Shown here: one piece after another, positions 52,745 to 61,684 of the stretch | How the letters are laid out: the number at the start of each line of letters is the position of its first letter | Position numbering within the stretch: the stretch's first letter is position 1 | DNA from: Crossiella sp. S99.2 | Lineage (GTDB): Bacteria > Actinomycetota > Actinomycetes > Mycobacteriales > Pseudonocardiaceae | Length of the DNA stretch: 64,000 bases | Direction: 5' to 3' | NCBI RefSeq assembly: GCF_023094165.1 | Contig: NZ_JALMDK010000008.1 | Location: 124,001-188,000 of the forward strand | Notes under the pieces: generated by a model | The model's input: the letters and a program-made list of their open reading frames with translations, nothing else | Databases searched by the model: none | Told to the model about the DNA's origin: nothing | Program-made: the position numbers and the translations under genes

Positions 52745-53488
52745 TCAACCGCGGTCAAGGAAAGCCTGGCGGGCCTCATCCGCCGCCCCGGTCAGGTTCA
52801 GCTCGAAGGTGAATCCCTGCTCATAGCGGTAACTCCGGTGCACCGGCTGCGGATCGATCCCGTTGATCGCCTCCTTGGCCCGCCGGATCACCCGCGGATC
52901 CTTGGCCGCGATCTCCCGCGCCACGGACAGGGCCGCCTCGTCCAGTTCGGCCCGCGGCGCCACCCGGTACACCGAACCGTGGTGCAGCAATGCCCGCGCG
53001 TCGATCCGCGAGGCGGTGAAGTACAAGGCCCGCATCAAGTGCTGTGGGACCAGCCGCGCGAGATGCGTCGCGGCCCCCAGCGCGCCGCGATCCACTTCCG
53101 GCAAGCCGAAACTCGCGTCCTCGGCCGCCACCACGATGTCGGCGTTGCCCACCAGGCCGATCCCACCGCCCAGGCAGAATCCCTGCACCGCCACCACCAC
53201 CGGCACCGGACAGTCGTAGACCGCGCCGAACGCCGCCGCGCACCCCCGGTTCACCCCGATGATCGCCGCCCGGTCCGGATCGGCCTGGAGTTCCTTGAGA
53301 TCCACCCCCGCGCAGAACCCGCGCCCCTCCGCACGCAGCACCAGCACGTGCGTGGCCGGGTCCCGGCCGGCCTCGGTGATGGTGTCGGCCAGGTCGTGCC
53401 AAGCCTGCGCGGGCAACGCGTTGACCGGCGGAAAGTCCAGTGTCACAACGGATATCGAGGTCTCGGCCGCGTTCCGGGTGATGCCCAT
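52745..53488 (-). CDS. echA20: EchA20-like enoyl-CoA hydratase/isomerase family ring-cleaving hydrolase
   Basis: A 247-residue crotonase from the ATG at 53488 (MGITRNAAETSISVVTLDFP). FPPVNALPAQAWHDL, the oxyanion-hole AEGRGFCAGVDLKELQ, and VQGFCLGGGIGLVGNADIVV with SFGLPEVDRGALGAATHLAR are crotonase blocks. In M. tuberculosis EchA20 (Rv3550) opens steroid ring D in HIEC-CoA; the gene lies immediately before ipdA as here. It is divergent from two SDR genes over a palindromic operator. Confidence 0.87.
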   Translation of the reverse strand: MGITRNAAETSISVVTLDFPPVNALPAQAWHDLADTITEAGRDPATHVLVLRAEGRGFCAGVDLKELQADPDRAAIIGVNRGCAAAFGAVYDCPVPVVVAVQGFCLGGGIGLVGNADIVVAAEDASFGLPEVDRGALGAATHLARLVPQHLMRALYFTASRIDARALLHHGSVYRVAPRAELDEAALSVAREIAAKDPRVIRRAKEAINGIDPQPVHRSYRYEQGFTFELNLTGAADEARQAFLDRG

Positions 53489-53503
53489 GGCGCCTTCTTC
53501 CAA

Positions 53504-53521
53504 ACCTAGCGATTGCTTGGT
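53504..53521. promoter_or_regulatory. TetR-type operator between echA20 and the SDR pair
   Basis: ACCTAGC-GATT-GCTTGGT is an 18-nt palindrome with one mismatched pair, located between the divergent starts. A related CCAAG-N6-CTTGG lies at 60303-60318. It differs from the KstR boxes at 56520 and 56596 and may bind KstR2 or another TetR protein not encoded here. Confidence 0.55.
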
Positions 53522-53567
53522 ACGTTAACAGCAAGCCCGGCGCCCGGCCTAGCCCCGGAGGTGTGCG

Positions 53568-54344
53568 GTGGATCTGTCCCTGGACGGCCGAGTAGTGCTG
53601 ATCACGGGCGGCGTACGTGGCGTGGGTGCGGGTATCACCCGGGCTTTCCTCGCCGCCGGAGCCATCGTCGTCACCTGTGCCCGCAGGCCACCCGATCAGC
53701 CGATCGAGGAGGCCGGCCGCGCACCCGAGCACCTGCCGTGTGACGTCCGTGACCCGGCCCAGGTGGACACCCTGGTCGACACCATCATCCAGACCCACGG
53801 CCGGCTGGACATCCTGGTCAACAACGCCGGCGGCGCACCGTTCGCGATGGCCGCCGAGGTCTCGCCCCGGTTCCACGCCAAGGTGGTCGAACTGAACCTC
53901 CTCGCCCCGCTGCTCGTATCCCAGGCCGCCAACCGGGTGATGCAGGAACAGGACAGCGGGGGAGCGATCGTGATGATCAGCAGTGTCAGCGGCCGACGGC
54001 CGAGCCCGGGAACAGCGGCCTATGGCGCGGCCAAGGCCGGGATCGACAACCTCACCGCCACCCTGGCCGTCGAATGGGCCCCCAAGGTGCGGGTGAACGC
54101 CCTCGCCGTGGGCATGGTGCGCACCGAACTCTCCCACCTGCACTACGGCGACGAGGCGGGCATCGCCGCGGTGGGCCGTACGGTCCCGCTCGGCCGACTC
54201 GCCGACCCGGCGGAAATCGGTTCCTGCGCGGTATTCCTGGCCTCCCCCCTCGCCTCCTACGTCAGCGGCGCTACGCTCCCGGTGCACGGCGGAGGTGAGT
54301 CACCGGCCTTCCTGTCGGCAAGCACCTCCCGGGAGGCCCCATGA
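53568..54344 (+). CDS. SDR oxidoreductase of the steroid cluster (Rv3549c-like)
   Basis: A 258-residue classical SDR from a GTG (VDLSLDGRVVLITGGVRGVG). The cofactor motif is TGGVRGVGAG, then NNAGGAPF, the Ser in MISSVSGRR, and the Tyr/Lys in YGAAKAGIDN; the C-terminus is YVSGATLPVHGGGESP. Its place beside echA20 and its length match Rv3549c of M. tuberculosis, in the KstR2-controlled region. It likely oxidises or reduces a hydroxy-acyl-CoA or ring hydroxyl in C/D-ring breakdown. It overlaps the next SDR by 4 nt. Confidence 0.86.
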   Translation: MDLSLDGRVVLITGGVRGVGAGITRAFLAAGAIVVTCARRPPDQPIEEAGRAPEHLPCDVRDPAQVDTLVDTIIQTHGRLDILVNNAGGAPFAMAAEVSPRFHAKVVELNLLAPLLVSQAANRVMQEQDSGGAIVMISSVSGRRPSPGTAAYGAAKAGIDNLTATLAVEWAPKVRVNALAVGMVRTELSHLHYGDEAGIAAVGRTVPLGRLADPAEIGSCAVFLASPLASYVSGATLPVHGGGESPAFLSASTSREAP

Positions 54345-55249
54345 CCCCGCTGTGCCACAACCGCGTCGTCATCATCACCGGCGCCGGCCGTGGCCTCGGG
54401 CGCGCGCACGCACTCGCGTTCGCCGAGGCAGGCGCCCGGGTAGTGGTCAACGACGCCGGGGTCTCGCTCAACGGGCTGGGCGCCGACACCAGCCCGGCGC
54501 AGTCCGTGGTCAACGAGATCCTCGCCCTGGGCGGCCAAGCCGTGGCCAACACCGAGGACATCGCGGACTGGCAGGGCGCGCTGCGACTGATCCGATCGGC
54601 GGTGGAATCCTTCGGCCAGTTGGACGTGCTGGTGAACAACGCCGGTTTCCTGCGCGACCGGATGCTGGTCAACATGGAGGAACACGAGTGGGACGCGGTG
54701 ATCCGGGTCCACCTCAAGGGACACATGGCCCCACTGCGGCACGCGGCGGCCTACTGGCGCTCCGAACACCGGGCGGGCAGGCCGATCCAGGCCCGGGTGG
54801 TCAACACCAGTTCCGGGGCGGGGTTACTGGGCAGCGTCGGCCAGGGCAACTACAGCGCCGCCAAGGCCGGGATCGCCGGGCTGACCGCGGTCGCCGCGGC
54901 CGAACTCGCCCGGTACGGGGTGACGGTGAACGCGATCGCCCCGGCCGCCCGGACCCGGATGACCGAGCTGGCCTTCGCCGAAACCATGGCGGCGCCAACG
55001 GAAACCGAGTTCGACGCGATGGCGCCGGAGAACGTCTCGCCGCTGGTGGTGTGGCTGGGCAGTGAGCAGTCCGGCGAGGTGACCGGCCGGATGTTCGAGG
55101 TCGAGGGCGGGCGGATCAGCGTCGCGGACGGCTGGCGGCACGGCCCATTCCTCGACCGGGGATCACGCTGGCCGGTGACGGAGATCGGCGACGCGGTCAC
55201 CCGCCTGCTCGCCGCCAGCCCCCCGCCCACCCCGGCCTACGGAACCTGA
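54341..55249 (+). CDS. SDR oxidoreductase of the steroid cluster (Rv3548c-like)
   Basis: A 302-residue SDR, longer than average, of the 17-beta-HSD4-like group. It has VVIITGAGRGLGRAHALAFA, NDAGVSLNGLGAD, NNAGFLRDRMLVNMEEHEWD, the Ser in NTSSGAGLLG, and YSAAKAGIAGLTAVAAAEL. Rv3548c (304 residues) has the same length and position. A hydroxyacyl-CoA dehydrogenase step of steroid catabolism is expected. It is coupled to the preceding SDR; the hairpin repeat R3 follows. Confidence 0.86.
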   Translation: MTPLCHNRVVIITGAGRGLGRAHALAFAEAGARVVVNDAGVSLNGLGADTSPAQSVVNEILALGGQAVANTEDIADWQGALRLIRSAVESFGQLDVLVNNAGFLRDRMLVNMEEHEWDAVIRVHLKGHMAPLRHAAAYWRSEHRAGRPIQARVVNTSSGAGLLGSVGQGNYSAAKAGIAGLTAVAAAELARYGVTVNAIAPAARTRMTELAFAETMAAPTETEFDAMAPENVSPLVVWLGSEQSGEVTGRMFEVEGGRISVADGWRHGPFLDRGSRWPVTEIGDAVTRLLAASPPPTPAYGT

Positions 55250-55267
55250 CCCGCCACCCATATCCGT

Positions 55268-55328
55268 CGAGTTGGCCAAAGTGGGCGTACCAGTTGGGCC
55301 AACTAGGCGTACGACTTGGGCCAACTCG
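55268..55328. repeat. Convergent-junction hairpin repeat, copy R3
   Basis: The arms CGAGTTGGCC (55268-55277) and GGCCAACTCG (55319-55328) pair perfectly. Inside lie AGTTGGGCCAACT and two GGCGTAC units. It lies between the convergent SDR and fadA5 stops. Confidence 0.7.
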
Positions 55329-55349
55329 GCGTGGGATGGGGTGGATCGG

Positions 55350-56489
<1,140 letters not shown>

Positions 56490-56519
56490 TCACCGTGGAT
56501 CAGTAGCCATATGTATGAG

Positions 56520-56533
56520 TAGAACACGTTTCA
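56520..56533. promoter_or_regulatory. KstR box 1 (fadA5 side)
   Basis: TAGAACACGTTTCA fits the KstR operator consensus TnnAACnnGTTnnA exactly. It is 40 nt from the fadA5 start. Confidence 0.75.
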
Positions 56534-56595
56534 GTGAGGTTGGTAAGACTCAGTGAACACCCTTCACTCAACGCGGGTCTCGTGTTTGAATCCAG

Positions 56596-56609
56596 TAGAA
56601 CCTGTTCCA
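56596..56609. promoter_or_regulatory. KstR box 2 (cyp125 side)
   Basis: TAGAACCTGTTCCA fits TnnAACnnGTTnnA exactly and is a near-perfect palindrome. It is 29 nt from the cyp125 start; GGAGGA lies in between as the ribosome site. Confidence 0.8.
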
Positions 56610-56637
56610 CATCGCTGTGTGAGCACGGAGGACAGCC

Positions 56638-57861
56638 ATGGCCCTGCCCCAACTTCCCCGGGGTTTCGACTTCACCGACCCCGACGTGTACGCGCAGCGG
56701 CTGCCCATCGAGGAGTTCGCCGAGCTGCGGCGCACCTCGCCGGTGTTCTGGAACGCCAAACCGCCGGGGCGGGACGGGTTCCCTGACCAGGGTTACTGGG
56801 TGGTGAGCAGGCACGCCGATGTCAAGCGGGTCTCCCTGGACAGCCGCCTGTTCTCCAGCTCCGCCAACACCGCGATCATCCGGTTCGGCTCGGACATGAC
56901 CAGGGAACAGCTTGACCTGCAACGACTCATCATGCTCAACCAGGATCCGCCCGAGCACACCAAGTTGCGCGGCATCGTCTCCCGCGGCTTCTCGGTGCGC
57001 GCCATCGCCGGACTCCGGGACGCCCTCGCCGAACGCGCGCACCGCATTGTCGAGGCCGCACGCACCGACGGCGTTGGCGACTTCGTCACCGATATCGCCT
57101 GCGAACTTCCGTTGCAGGCCATCGCCGAACTGCTCGGCGTGCCCCAGGAGGACCGGCGCAAGATCTTCGACTGGTCCAACGAGATGATCGGCTACGACGA
57201 TCCGGAGTTCCAGACCGACTCGGCGATGGCCGCCGCCCAGATCCTGGCCTACTCGATGAACATGGCCGAGGAGCGCAAGAAGTGCCCGATGCCGGACATC
57301 GTGACCAAGCTGGTCCAGGCCGATGTGGACGGTGACTCGCTCTCCGCCGACGAGTTCGGTTTCTTCGTCATCCTGTTGGCGGTAGCGGGAAACGAGACCA
57401 CCCGCAACGCGATCACGCACGGCATGATGGCCTTCCTGGACAATCCGGAACAGTGGGAGCTGTACAAGGCCGAGCGCCCCAAGACCACCGCGGATGAGAT
57501 CGTGCGCTGGGCCACCCCGGTGGTCTCCTTCCAGCGCACCGCCACCGCGGACACCGAAATCGGTGGCGTGCAGGTGAAATCCGGCGACCGGATCGGCATG
57601 TTCTACAGCTCGGCCAACTTCGACGAGGACGTCTTCAGCCACCCAGAGCGTTTCGACATCACCCGCGATCCCAACCCGCACCTGGGTTTTGGCGGCAGCG
57701 GCGCGCATTTCTGCCTGGGCGCCAGCCTGGCCCGGCTGGAGATCGACCTCATCTTCAACGCCATCGCCGACCACCTGCCCGACATCCGCAAGGCCGGTGA
57801 GCCCCGGCGGCTGCGTTCGGGCTGGCTCAACGGGATCAAGGAGTTCCCGGTCGCCTACTGA
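56638..57861 (+). CDS. cyp125: Cytochrome P450 CYP125-like steroid C26/C27 monooxygenase
   Basis: A 407-residue P450 starting MALPQLPRGFDFTDPDVYAQ, the CYP125 N-terminus. The I-helix reads LLAVAGNETTRNAITHGMMA, the ExxR motif is in TADEIVRWATPVVSF, and the haem loop is FGGSGAHFCLGASLARLEI. CYP125 oxidises the terminal carbon of the cholesterol side chain to the acid, the first step of side-chain beta-oxidation. It is cytosolic and needs ferredoxin partners not present in this window. It is divergent from fadA5 under KstR boxes; its stop overlaps the convergent esterase gene by 7 nt. Confidence 0.93.
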   Translation: MALPQLPRGFDFTDPDVYAQRLPIEEFAELRRTSPVFWNAKPPGRDGFPDQGYWVVSRHADVKRVSLDSRLFSSSANTAIIRFGSDMTREQLDLQRLIMLNQDPPEHTKLRGIVSRGFSVRAIAGLRDALAERAHRIVEAARTDGVGDFVTDIACELPLQAIAELLGVPQEDRRKIFDWSNEMIGYDDPEFQTDSAMAAAQILAYSMNMAEERKKCPMPDIVTKLVQADVDGDSLSADEFGFFVILLAVAGNETTRNAITHGMMAFLDNPEQWELYKAERPKTTADEIVRWATPVVSFQRTATADTEIGGVQVKSGDRIGMFYSSANFDEDVFSHPERFDITRDPNPHLGFGGSGAHFCLGASLARLEIDLIFNAIADHLPDIRKAGEPRRLRSGWLNGIKEFPVAY

Positions 57862-59033
57862 CCCAGCGCGGTCCGCAACGCCGTGACCAGGCGCCCGGAA
57901 CAGCCGCCGTCGGGTGGGGAGTGCTGGAGCCGGTTCATCACGTAGGCGAACCCGATCCCGTGCTGGACATCGCCGAAGGCCAGGGATCCGCCGTGCCCGT
58001 CATGCCCGAAGGACCCCGGGCCCAGCATGGTCAGCTCGCCCGGCAGCTGCCCGTGCGGGATGAATCCCAGCGCCCAGCGAGCCGGTTTGACCAGCACCCG
58101 GTCCAGTCCCGCGGTCTGGGTGGCCCGTGCCCGCTCCACGGTTTCCGGTGCCAGCAAACGCATTCCGTCCACTTCGCCCACGGTGGCCGCGTACAGCCGC
58201 GCGAACCCCTCCGCGGTGCCGATCCCAGCGGCGGCCGGGATCTCCGCCGCGTGCATCAACCGGGTGTTCGGGGTCAACGTCGTGGTGGTCAGATCGAACG
58301 ACCGCATGATCAGCGAATCCGGGTCGTCGTACTCCGCCAACAGCTTTCGCGTTGACTCGGGCAGATCAGCCGGTGGCGCCACGGCCGCGCGCGGCGGCGT
58401 GGACACGATCCGGGACACCCTCGGTTCCAGTTCCGCGGGCAGTCCGAACCACACCTCCGCGCCCACCCGATCGGCGATCTCCGCGGCGAACACCTCGCCA
58501 AAGTCGCGCCCGGTGACCCGCCGGATCACCTCGCCGACCAGCCAGCCGAAGGTCCAGGCGTGGTAACCCTGTTCGGTTCCCGGTGTCCACCACGGTTTCT
58601 GCGCCGCCAGCCGGGCCACCACCCGGTCCCACTCGGCCACCTCCGCCACCGGGAACCGCTCGTCCAGCGCGGGCAATCCGGCCTGGTGGGACAGCAGCCA
58701 GCGCACCGGGATGTCCTGCTTGCCCGCGGCGGCGAACTCCGGCCAGTACCGGGCCACCGGCGCGTCCAGGTCCAGCTCGCCGCGTTCGACCAGCAGGTGC
58801 GCCAGCATCGCGGTGACGCCCTTGCTGACCGAGTACACCAGCTGCAGAGTGTCCCGCTGCCATGGTCGTCCGGTGCGGTCGTCCGCGATCCCGCCCCAGA
58901 GGTCGACCACCTTGCGCCCGTGCCGATACACGCACACCGCCGCGCCGAGTTCGCCGCCCTCGGTGAAGTTGCGCGCGAACACTTCGCGCACCGCCTCGAA
59001 CCCGGGCGCTACCGTGCCGTGCACCTCGGCCAT
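57855..59033 (-). CDS. Serine hydrolase, class C beta-lactamase-like esterase (paralog A)
   Basis: A 392-residue protein from the ATG at 59033 (MAEVHGTVAPGFEAVREVFA); a GTG three codons earlier is possible. The SxxK nucleophile is in QLVYSVSKGVTAMLAHLLV, the second-motif tyrosine in EQGYHAWTFGWLVGEVIRRV, and GHDGHGGSLAFGD near the end replaces the KTG box. These features match EstB-type esterases and LipE/LipL-like proteins. No signal peptide is seen. Hydrolysis of steroid esters or lactones is inferred from the neighbourhood. It has a tandem paralog next to it. Confidence 0.87.
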   Translation of the reverse strand: MAEVHGTVAPGFEAVREVFARNFTEGGELGAAVCVYRHGRKVVDLWGGIADDRTGRPWQRDTLQLVYSVSKGVTAMLAHLLVERGELDLDAPVARYWPEFAAAGKQDIPVRWLLSHQAGLPALDERFPVAEVAEWDRVVARLAAQKPWWTPGTEQGYHAWTFGWLVGEVIRRVTGRDFGEVFAAEIADRVGAEVWFGLPAELEPRVSRIVSTPPRAAVAPPADLPESTRKLLAEYDDPDSLIMRSFDLTTTTLTPNTRLMHAAEIPAAAGIGTAEGFARLYAATVGEVDGMRLLAPETVERARATQTAGLDRVLVKPARWALGFIPHGQLPGELTMLGPGSFGHDGHGGSLAFGDVQHGIGFAYVMNRLQHSPPDGGCSGRLVTALRTALGQ

Positions 59034-59103
59034 CAACCTCACCCCGTCCGCCCAACGCGAACCGGCGGCGCCCGGTCACCCGCACGCCGCCGGTGCGCGG
59101 AAC

Positions 59104-60294
59104 TCAACCCGCCAGCACGCCCTTGAGCGCCTCGACCAGCCGGCCCGCGGTGGCGCCCTCGCCGGTCAGTCCACTGTGGATTGTGTTCATCACGTAGCCG
59201 AAGCCGATCTCGTGGTCCACATCGCCGAAGGCCAGCGAACCGCCGTAGCCGCCGTGCCCGAACGTCCCCGGCCCGAGCAGGCTGATCGTCGGGGTGACGC
59301 CCTCGGCGTGCGCGCCGGTCATGTAACCGAGGCCCCAGGCGGTCGGCATCATGATCACCTTGTCCGGGCCGTACGCCTGGAGGCTCCGGGCCCGGTCCAC
59401 GGTCTCCCGGTCCAGCAGCCGGAAGCCGTCGACCTCGCCGACCGTGCTCGCGTACAGCCGGGCGAAGGCGTCCGCGGTGCCGACCGCGCTGACCGCGGGC
59501 ACCTCGGCGGCCCGCAGTTCCGGGCTGTTGGGCGGCATCGGGTCGGCGATCACGTTCAGCGCGCGCATGCTGAAGGAGTTCGGGTCGCTGAAAGCGGCCA
59601 GCGTCGCGGCGATGTGCGGCGGCAGGGTGTCCAGCGCCGGTGGCGGGACGGACAGATCGGCCTCGATGAACTTGCCCACCCGGGGTTCCTGCTCCTTCGG
59701 CAGGCCGATCCACAGGTCCAGGCCCAGCGGCTTGGCCACGTCCTCGGCCAGGATGGCGCCGATGGTGCGCCCGGTGATCCGGCGGATGACCTCGCCGATC
59801 AGCCAGCCGTAGGTGACCCCGTGGTAGCCGTGCGCGGTGCCGGGCTCCCAGTTGGGCTGCTGGGCGGCGAGCTGCTCGACGATCGGGTCCCATTCGGCCA
59901 GCCAGGCCAGCGGGAACCGCTTCTCCGGCGCGGCCAGCCCGGCCTGGTGGGACAGCAGCCAGCGCACCGGGATGTCCTGCTTGCCCGCGGCGGCGAACTC
60001 CGGCCAGTACTGGGCCACCGGCGCGTCCAGGTCCAGCTCCCCGCGCTGGACCAGCAGATGCGCGATGGTCGCGGTGACGCCCTTGCTGGTGGAGAAGACC
60101 AGCTGGATGGTGTCCTGGTCCCACGCGCGGCCGGTGTCGACGTCGGCCACGCCGCCCCACAGGTCGACGACCTTCTGCCCGCGCTGGTACACGGTGACCG
60201 CGGCGCCGACGTCGCCGCCGTCGGTGAAGTTGGTCAGGAAGGCATCGCGCACCGGCTCGAAACCTGGTGCCACCGTGCCGTGGATCTGGGTCAC
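59104..60294 (-). CDS. Serine hydrolase, class C beta-lactamase-like esterase (paralog B)
   Basis: A 396-residue paralog of the neighbouring esterase. The start is taken as the GTG at 60294 (VTQIHGTVAPGFEPVRDAFL) by alignment with paralog A; the frame extends further up. SxxK is in QLVFSTSKGVTATIAHLLV, the tyrosine in AHGYHGVTYGWLIGEVIRRI and the C-terminal motif in GHGGYGGSLAFGDVDH. A 69-nt block at 59942-60010 is identical to 58681-58749 in paralog A, indicating recent duplication or gene conversion. Same predicted role. Confidence 0.86.
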   Translation of the reverse strand: MTQIHGTVAPGFEPVRDAFLTNFTDGGDVGAAVTVYQRGQKVVDLWGGVADVDTGRAWDQDTIQLVFSTSKGVTATIAHLLVQRGELDLDAPVAQYWPEFAAAGKQDIPVRWLLSHQAGLAAPEKRFPLAWLAEWDPIVEQLAAQQPNWEPGTAHGYHGVTYGWLIGEVIRRITGRTIGAILAEDVAKPLGLDLWIGLPKEQEPRVGKFIEADLSVPPPALDTLPPHIAATLAAFSDPNSFSMRALNVIADPMPPNSPELRAAEVPAVSAVGTADAFARLYASTVGEVDGFRLLDRETVDRARSLQAYGPDKVIMMPTAWGLGYMTGAHAEGVTPTISLLGPGTFGHGGYGGSLAFGDVDHEIGFGYVMNTIHSGLTGEGATAGRLVEALKGVLAG

Positions 60295-60302
60295 GCCCAC
60301 CC

Positions 60303-60318
60303 CCAAGAAGCTGCTTGG
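60303..60318. promoter_or_regulatory. CCAAG-N6-CTTGG palindrome upstream of esterase B
   Basis: CCAAG (60303-60307) and CTTGG (60314-60318) lie just before the esterase start. They match the arm spacing of the operator at 53504-53521. It is probably a second site for the same TetR-type repressor. Confidence 0.45.
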
Positions 60319-60363
60319 TCGCATGTTGTCATGCACTCGCATCATATCGGGGATGGGCGGTGC

Positions 60364-60804
60364 TCAACCTTCCTGTTTGCTGACAGTGGACAAGGCCCGG
60401 TCGAGTTCCCAGAACGCCCGCAGCGACCGCAGCAGCCCGTCCTCGCCGACCCGGTAGACGAACACGCCGTCGGTGTCGATGCGGGTCCCATCAGCGGCGA
60501 TGGCCGAGATGGTGCCCACGTTGGCCACCTCGTCCCCGCTGGCGAAGGAGTCGGTGATGGCGAATTCCATCCGGGCCATGTGCCCGATGGTGAGGTCCCA
60601 GAACGCCCCGATGGCCGCCCTTCCGTGATGGCCTTTCCCGGTCTGGTCGAAGATCGACGGCCCGACCGGGTCCTCCACCACGGCGTCCTCGGCCCACAGC
60701 GCGAGCCAGCCCTCCTTGTCCCCGGCGGCGACCGCGGTCATCGAGCGGATGGAGGCCGCCCGCGCCGGGTGTTCGCCGTCGGGGGCGGTCCAGGTGACCG
60801 TCAT
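60364..60804 (-). CDS. Ketosteroid-isomerase-like (SnoaL/NTF2 fold) protein
   Basis: A 146-residue NTF2-fold protein. GWLALWAEDAVVEDPVGPS closely follows the steroid delta-isomerase segment containing the general-base Asp (here Asp45 in VEDPVG). RAAIGAFWDLTIG and the C-terminal FVYRVGEDGLLRSLRAFWE also match; an Asp at 110 or 112 may be the second acid. The tyrosine of the classical oxyanion hole appears replaced by Ser21 (SIRSMTAVAAGD), so activity is not certain. In this setting, beside a cholesterol oxidase, a delta5-delta4 isomerase role is attractive but inferred. Confidence 0.7.
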   Translation of the reverse strand: MTVTWTAPDGEHPARAASIRSMTAVAAGDKEGWLALWAEDAVVEDPVGPSIFDQTGKGHHGRAAIGAFWDLTIGHMARMEFAITDSFASGDEVANVGTISAIAADGTRIDTDGVFVYRVGEDGLLRSLRAFWELDRALSTVSKQEG

Positions 60805-60814
60805 CCAGCGCTCC

Positions 60815-61684
60815 TCACAGTTTGGCGATGATCGTCTCGGCGAACTTGCGCATCGAGTCCTGTTTCGCCGACAGCGGCCCGTCGAAGGGCACCCCGTCCA
60901 TGATCCAGGGCATGGTGATCGCGTCGGTGACGCCGATCGCGGCTTGTTCCCGGTAGCCCTCCAGGCCGAACCGGTCGATGCAGACCGCCTGGATCTCGAA
61001 GGGTTCCTCCGCGCGTCCGTAGCCGGCGCGCAGTTCGGTCAGCCGGGCGATGGTGGTTTTGAGGTCAGCGAAGCTCATCATCGCCGAGGTCCAGCCGTCG
61101 CCGATGCGTGCGGCCCGCCGCAGTCCCGGTCCGCTGTGACCGCCGACGTAGATGGGCACCGGCTTGGTCGGCGCCGGGCTCATCCGCAGTTTGCCGAATT
61201 GGTAGTGCTCGCCGTGGTATTCGACCATGCCGCCGCCGAGGATCAGCTTGAGCACCTCGATCGCCTCGTCCCCGCGCGGCCCTCTGTCCACATAGGACGT
61301 TCCGCACCACTCGAACTCTTCCGGTGACCAGCCGAGGCCGACGCCGAGTCCGAACCGGTTGCCGGTGAGCACCGCCACCGAGCCGACCTGTCGGGCCAGC
61401 AGCACCGGGTTGCGTGAGCCGAGTTTGAGCACCTGGGTGTAGAAGCCGATCCGGGAGGTGACCGCGCCCATCGCGGCGGCGGCCACCATCGGGTCGGCCC
61501 ACGGCGTTTCCTCGGTCCAGAACCGGTTGCCGTCAGGGGTGTAGGGGTAGTCGGCGGAGACCTGTTCGGAGAAGAACAGCGAGTCGGGCAGCGCGATACT
61601 GGCGAACCCGCATTCCTCGGCGGTGCGCGCGAGTTCGGGCAACTGCTCGATCGGACTCATCGCCACCGCGCAGGTGAACTTCAC
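60815..61684 (-). CDS. LLM-class F420-dependent oxidoreductase of the steroid cluster
   Basis: A 289-residue luciferase-like protein from a GTG (VKFTCAVAMSPIEQLPELAR) overlapping the cholesterol-oxidase stop by 4 nt. SIALPDSLFFSEQVSADYPY, RIGFYTQVLKLGSRNPVLLA, GNRFGLGVGLGWSPEEFEW and PIYVGGHSGPGLRRAARIGD are the family blocks. It resembles Rv3520c, which lies in the M. tuberculosis cholesterol region. Probable F420-dependent reduction or oxidation of a steroid intermediate; the substrate is unproven. Confidence 0.86.
   Translation of the reverse strand: MKFTCAVAMSPIEQLPELARTAEECGFASIALPDSLFFSEQVSADYPYTPDGNRFWTEETPWADPMVAAAAMGAVTSRIGFYTQVLKLGSRNPVLLARQVGSVAVLTGNRFGLGVGLGWSPEEFEWCGTSYVDRGPRGDEAIEVLKLILGGGMVEYHGEHYQFGKLRMSPAPTKPVPIYVGGHSGPGLRRAARIGDGWTSAMMSFADLKTTIARLTELRAGYGRAEEPFEIQAVCIDRFGLEGYREQAAIGVTDAITMPWIMDGVPFDGPLSAKQDSMRKFAETIIAKL

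Noticed and set aside
58711-60831. A 706-residue plus-strand frame across the esterases
   Set aside because: It spans two real opposite-strand genes and a gap and has no recognisable domain.
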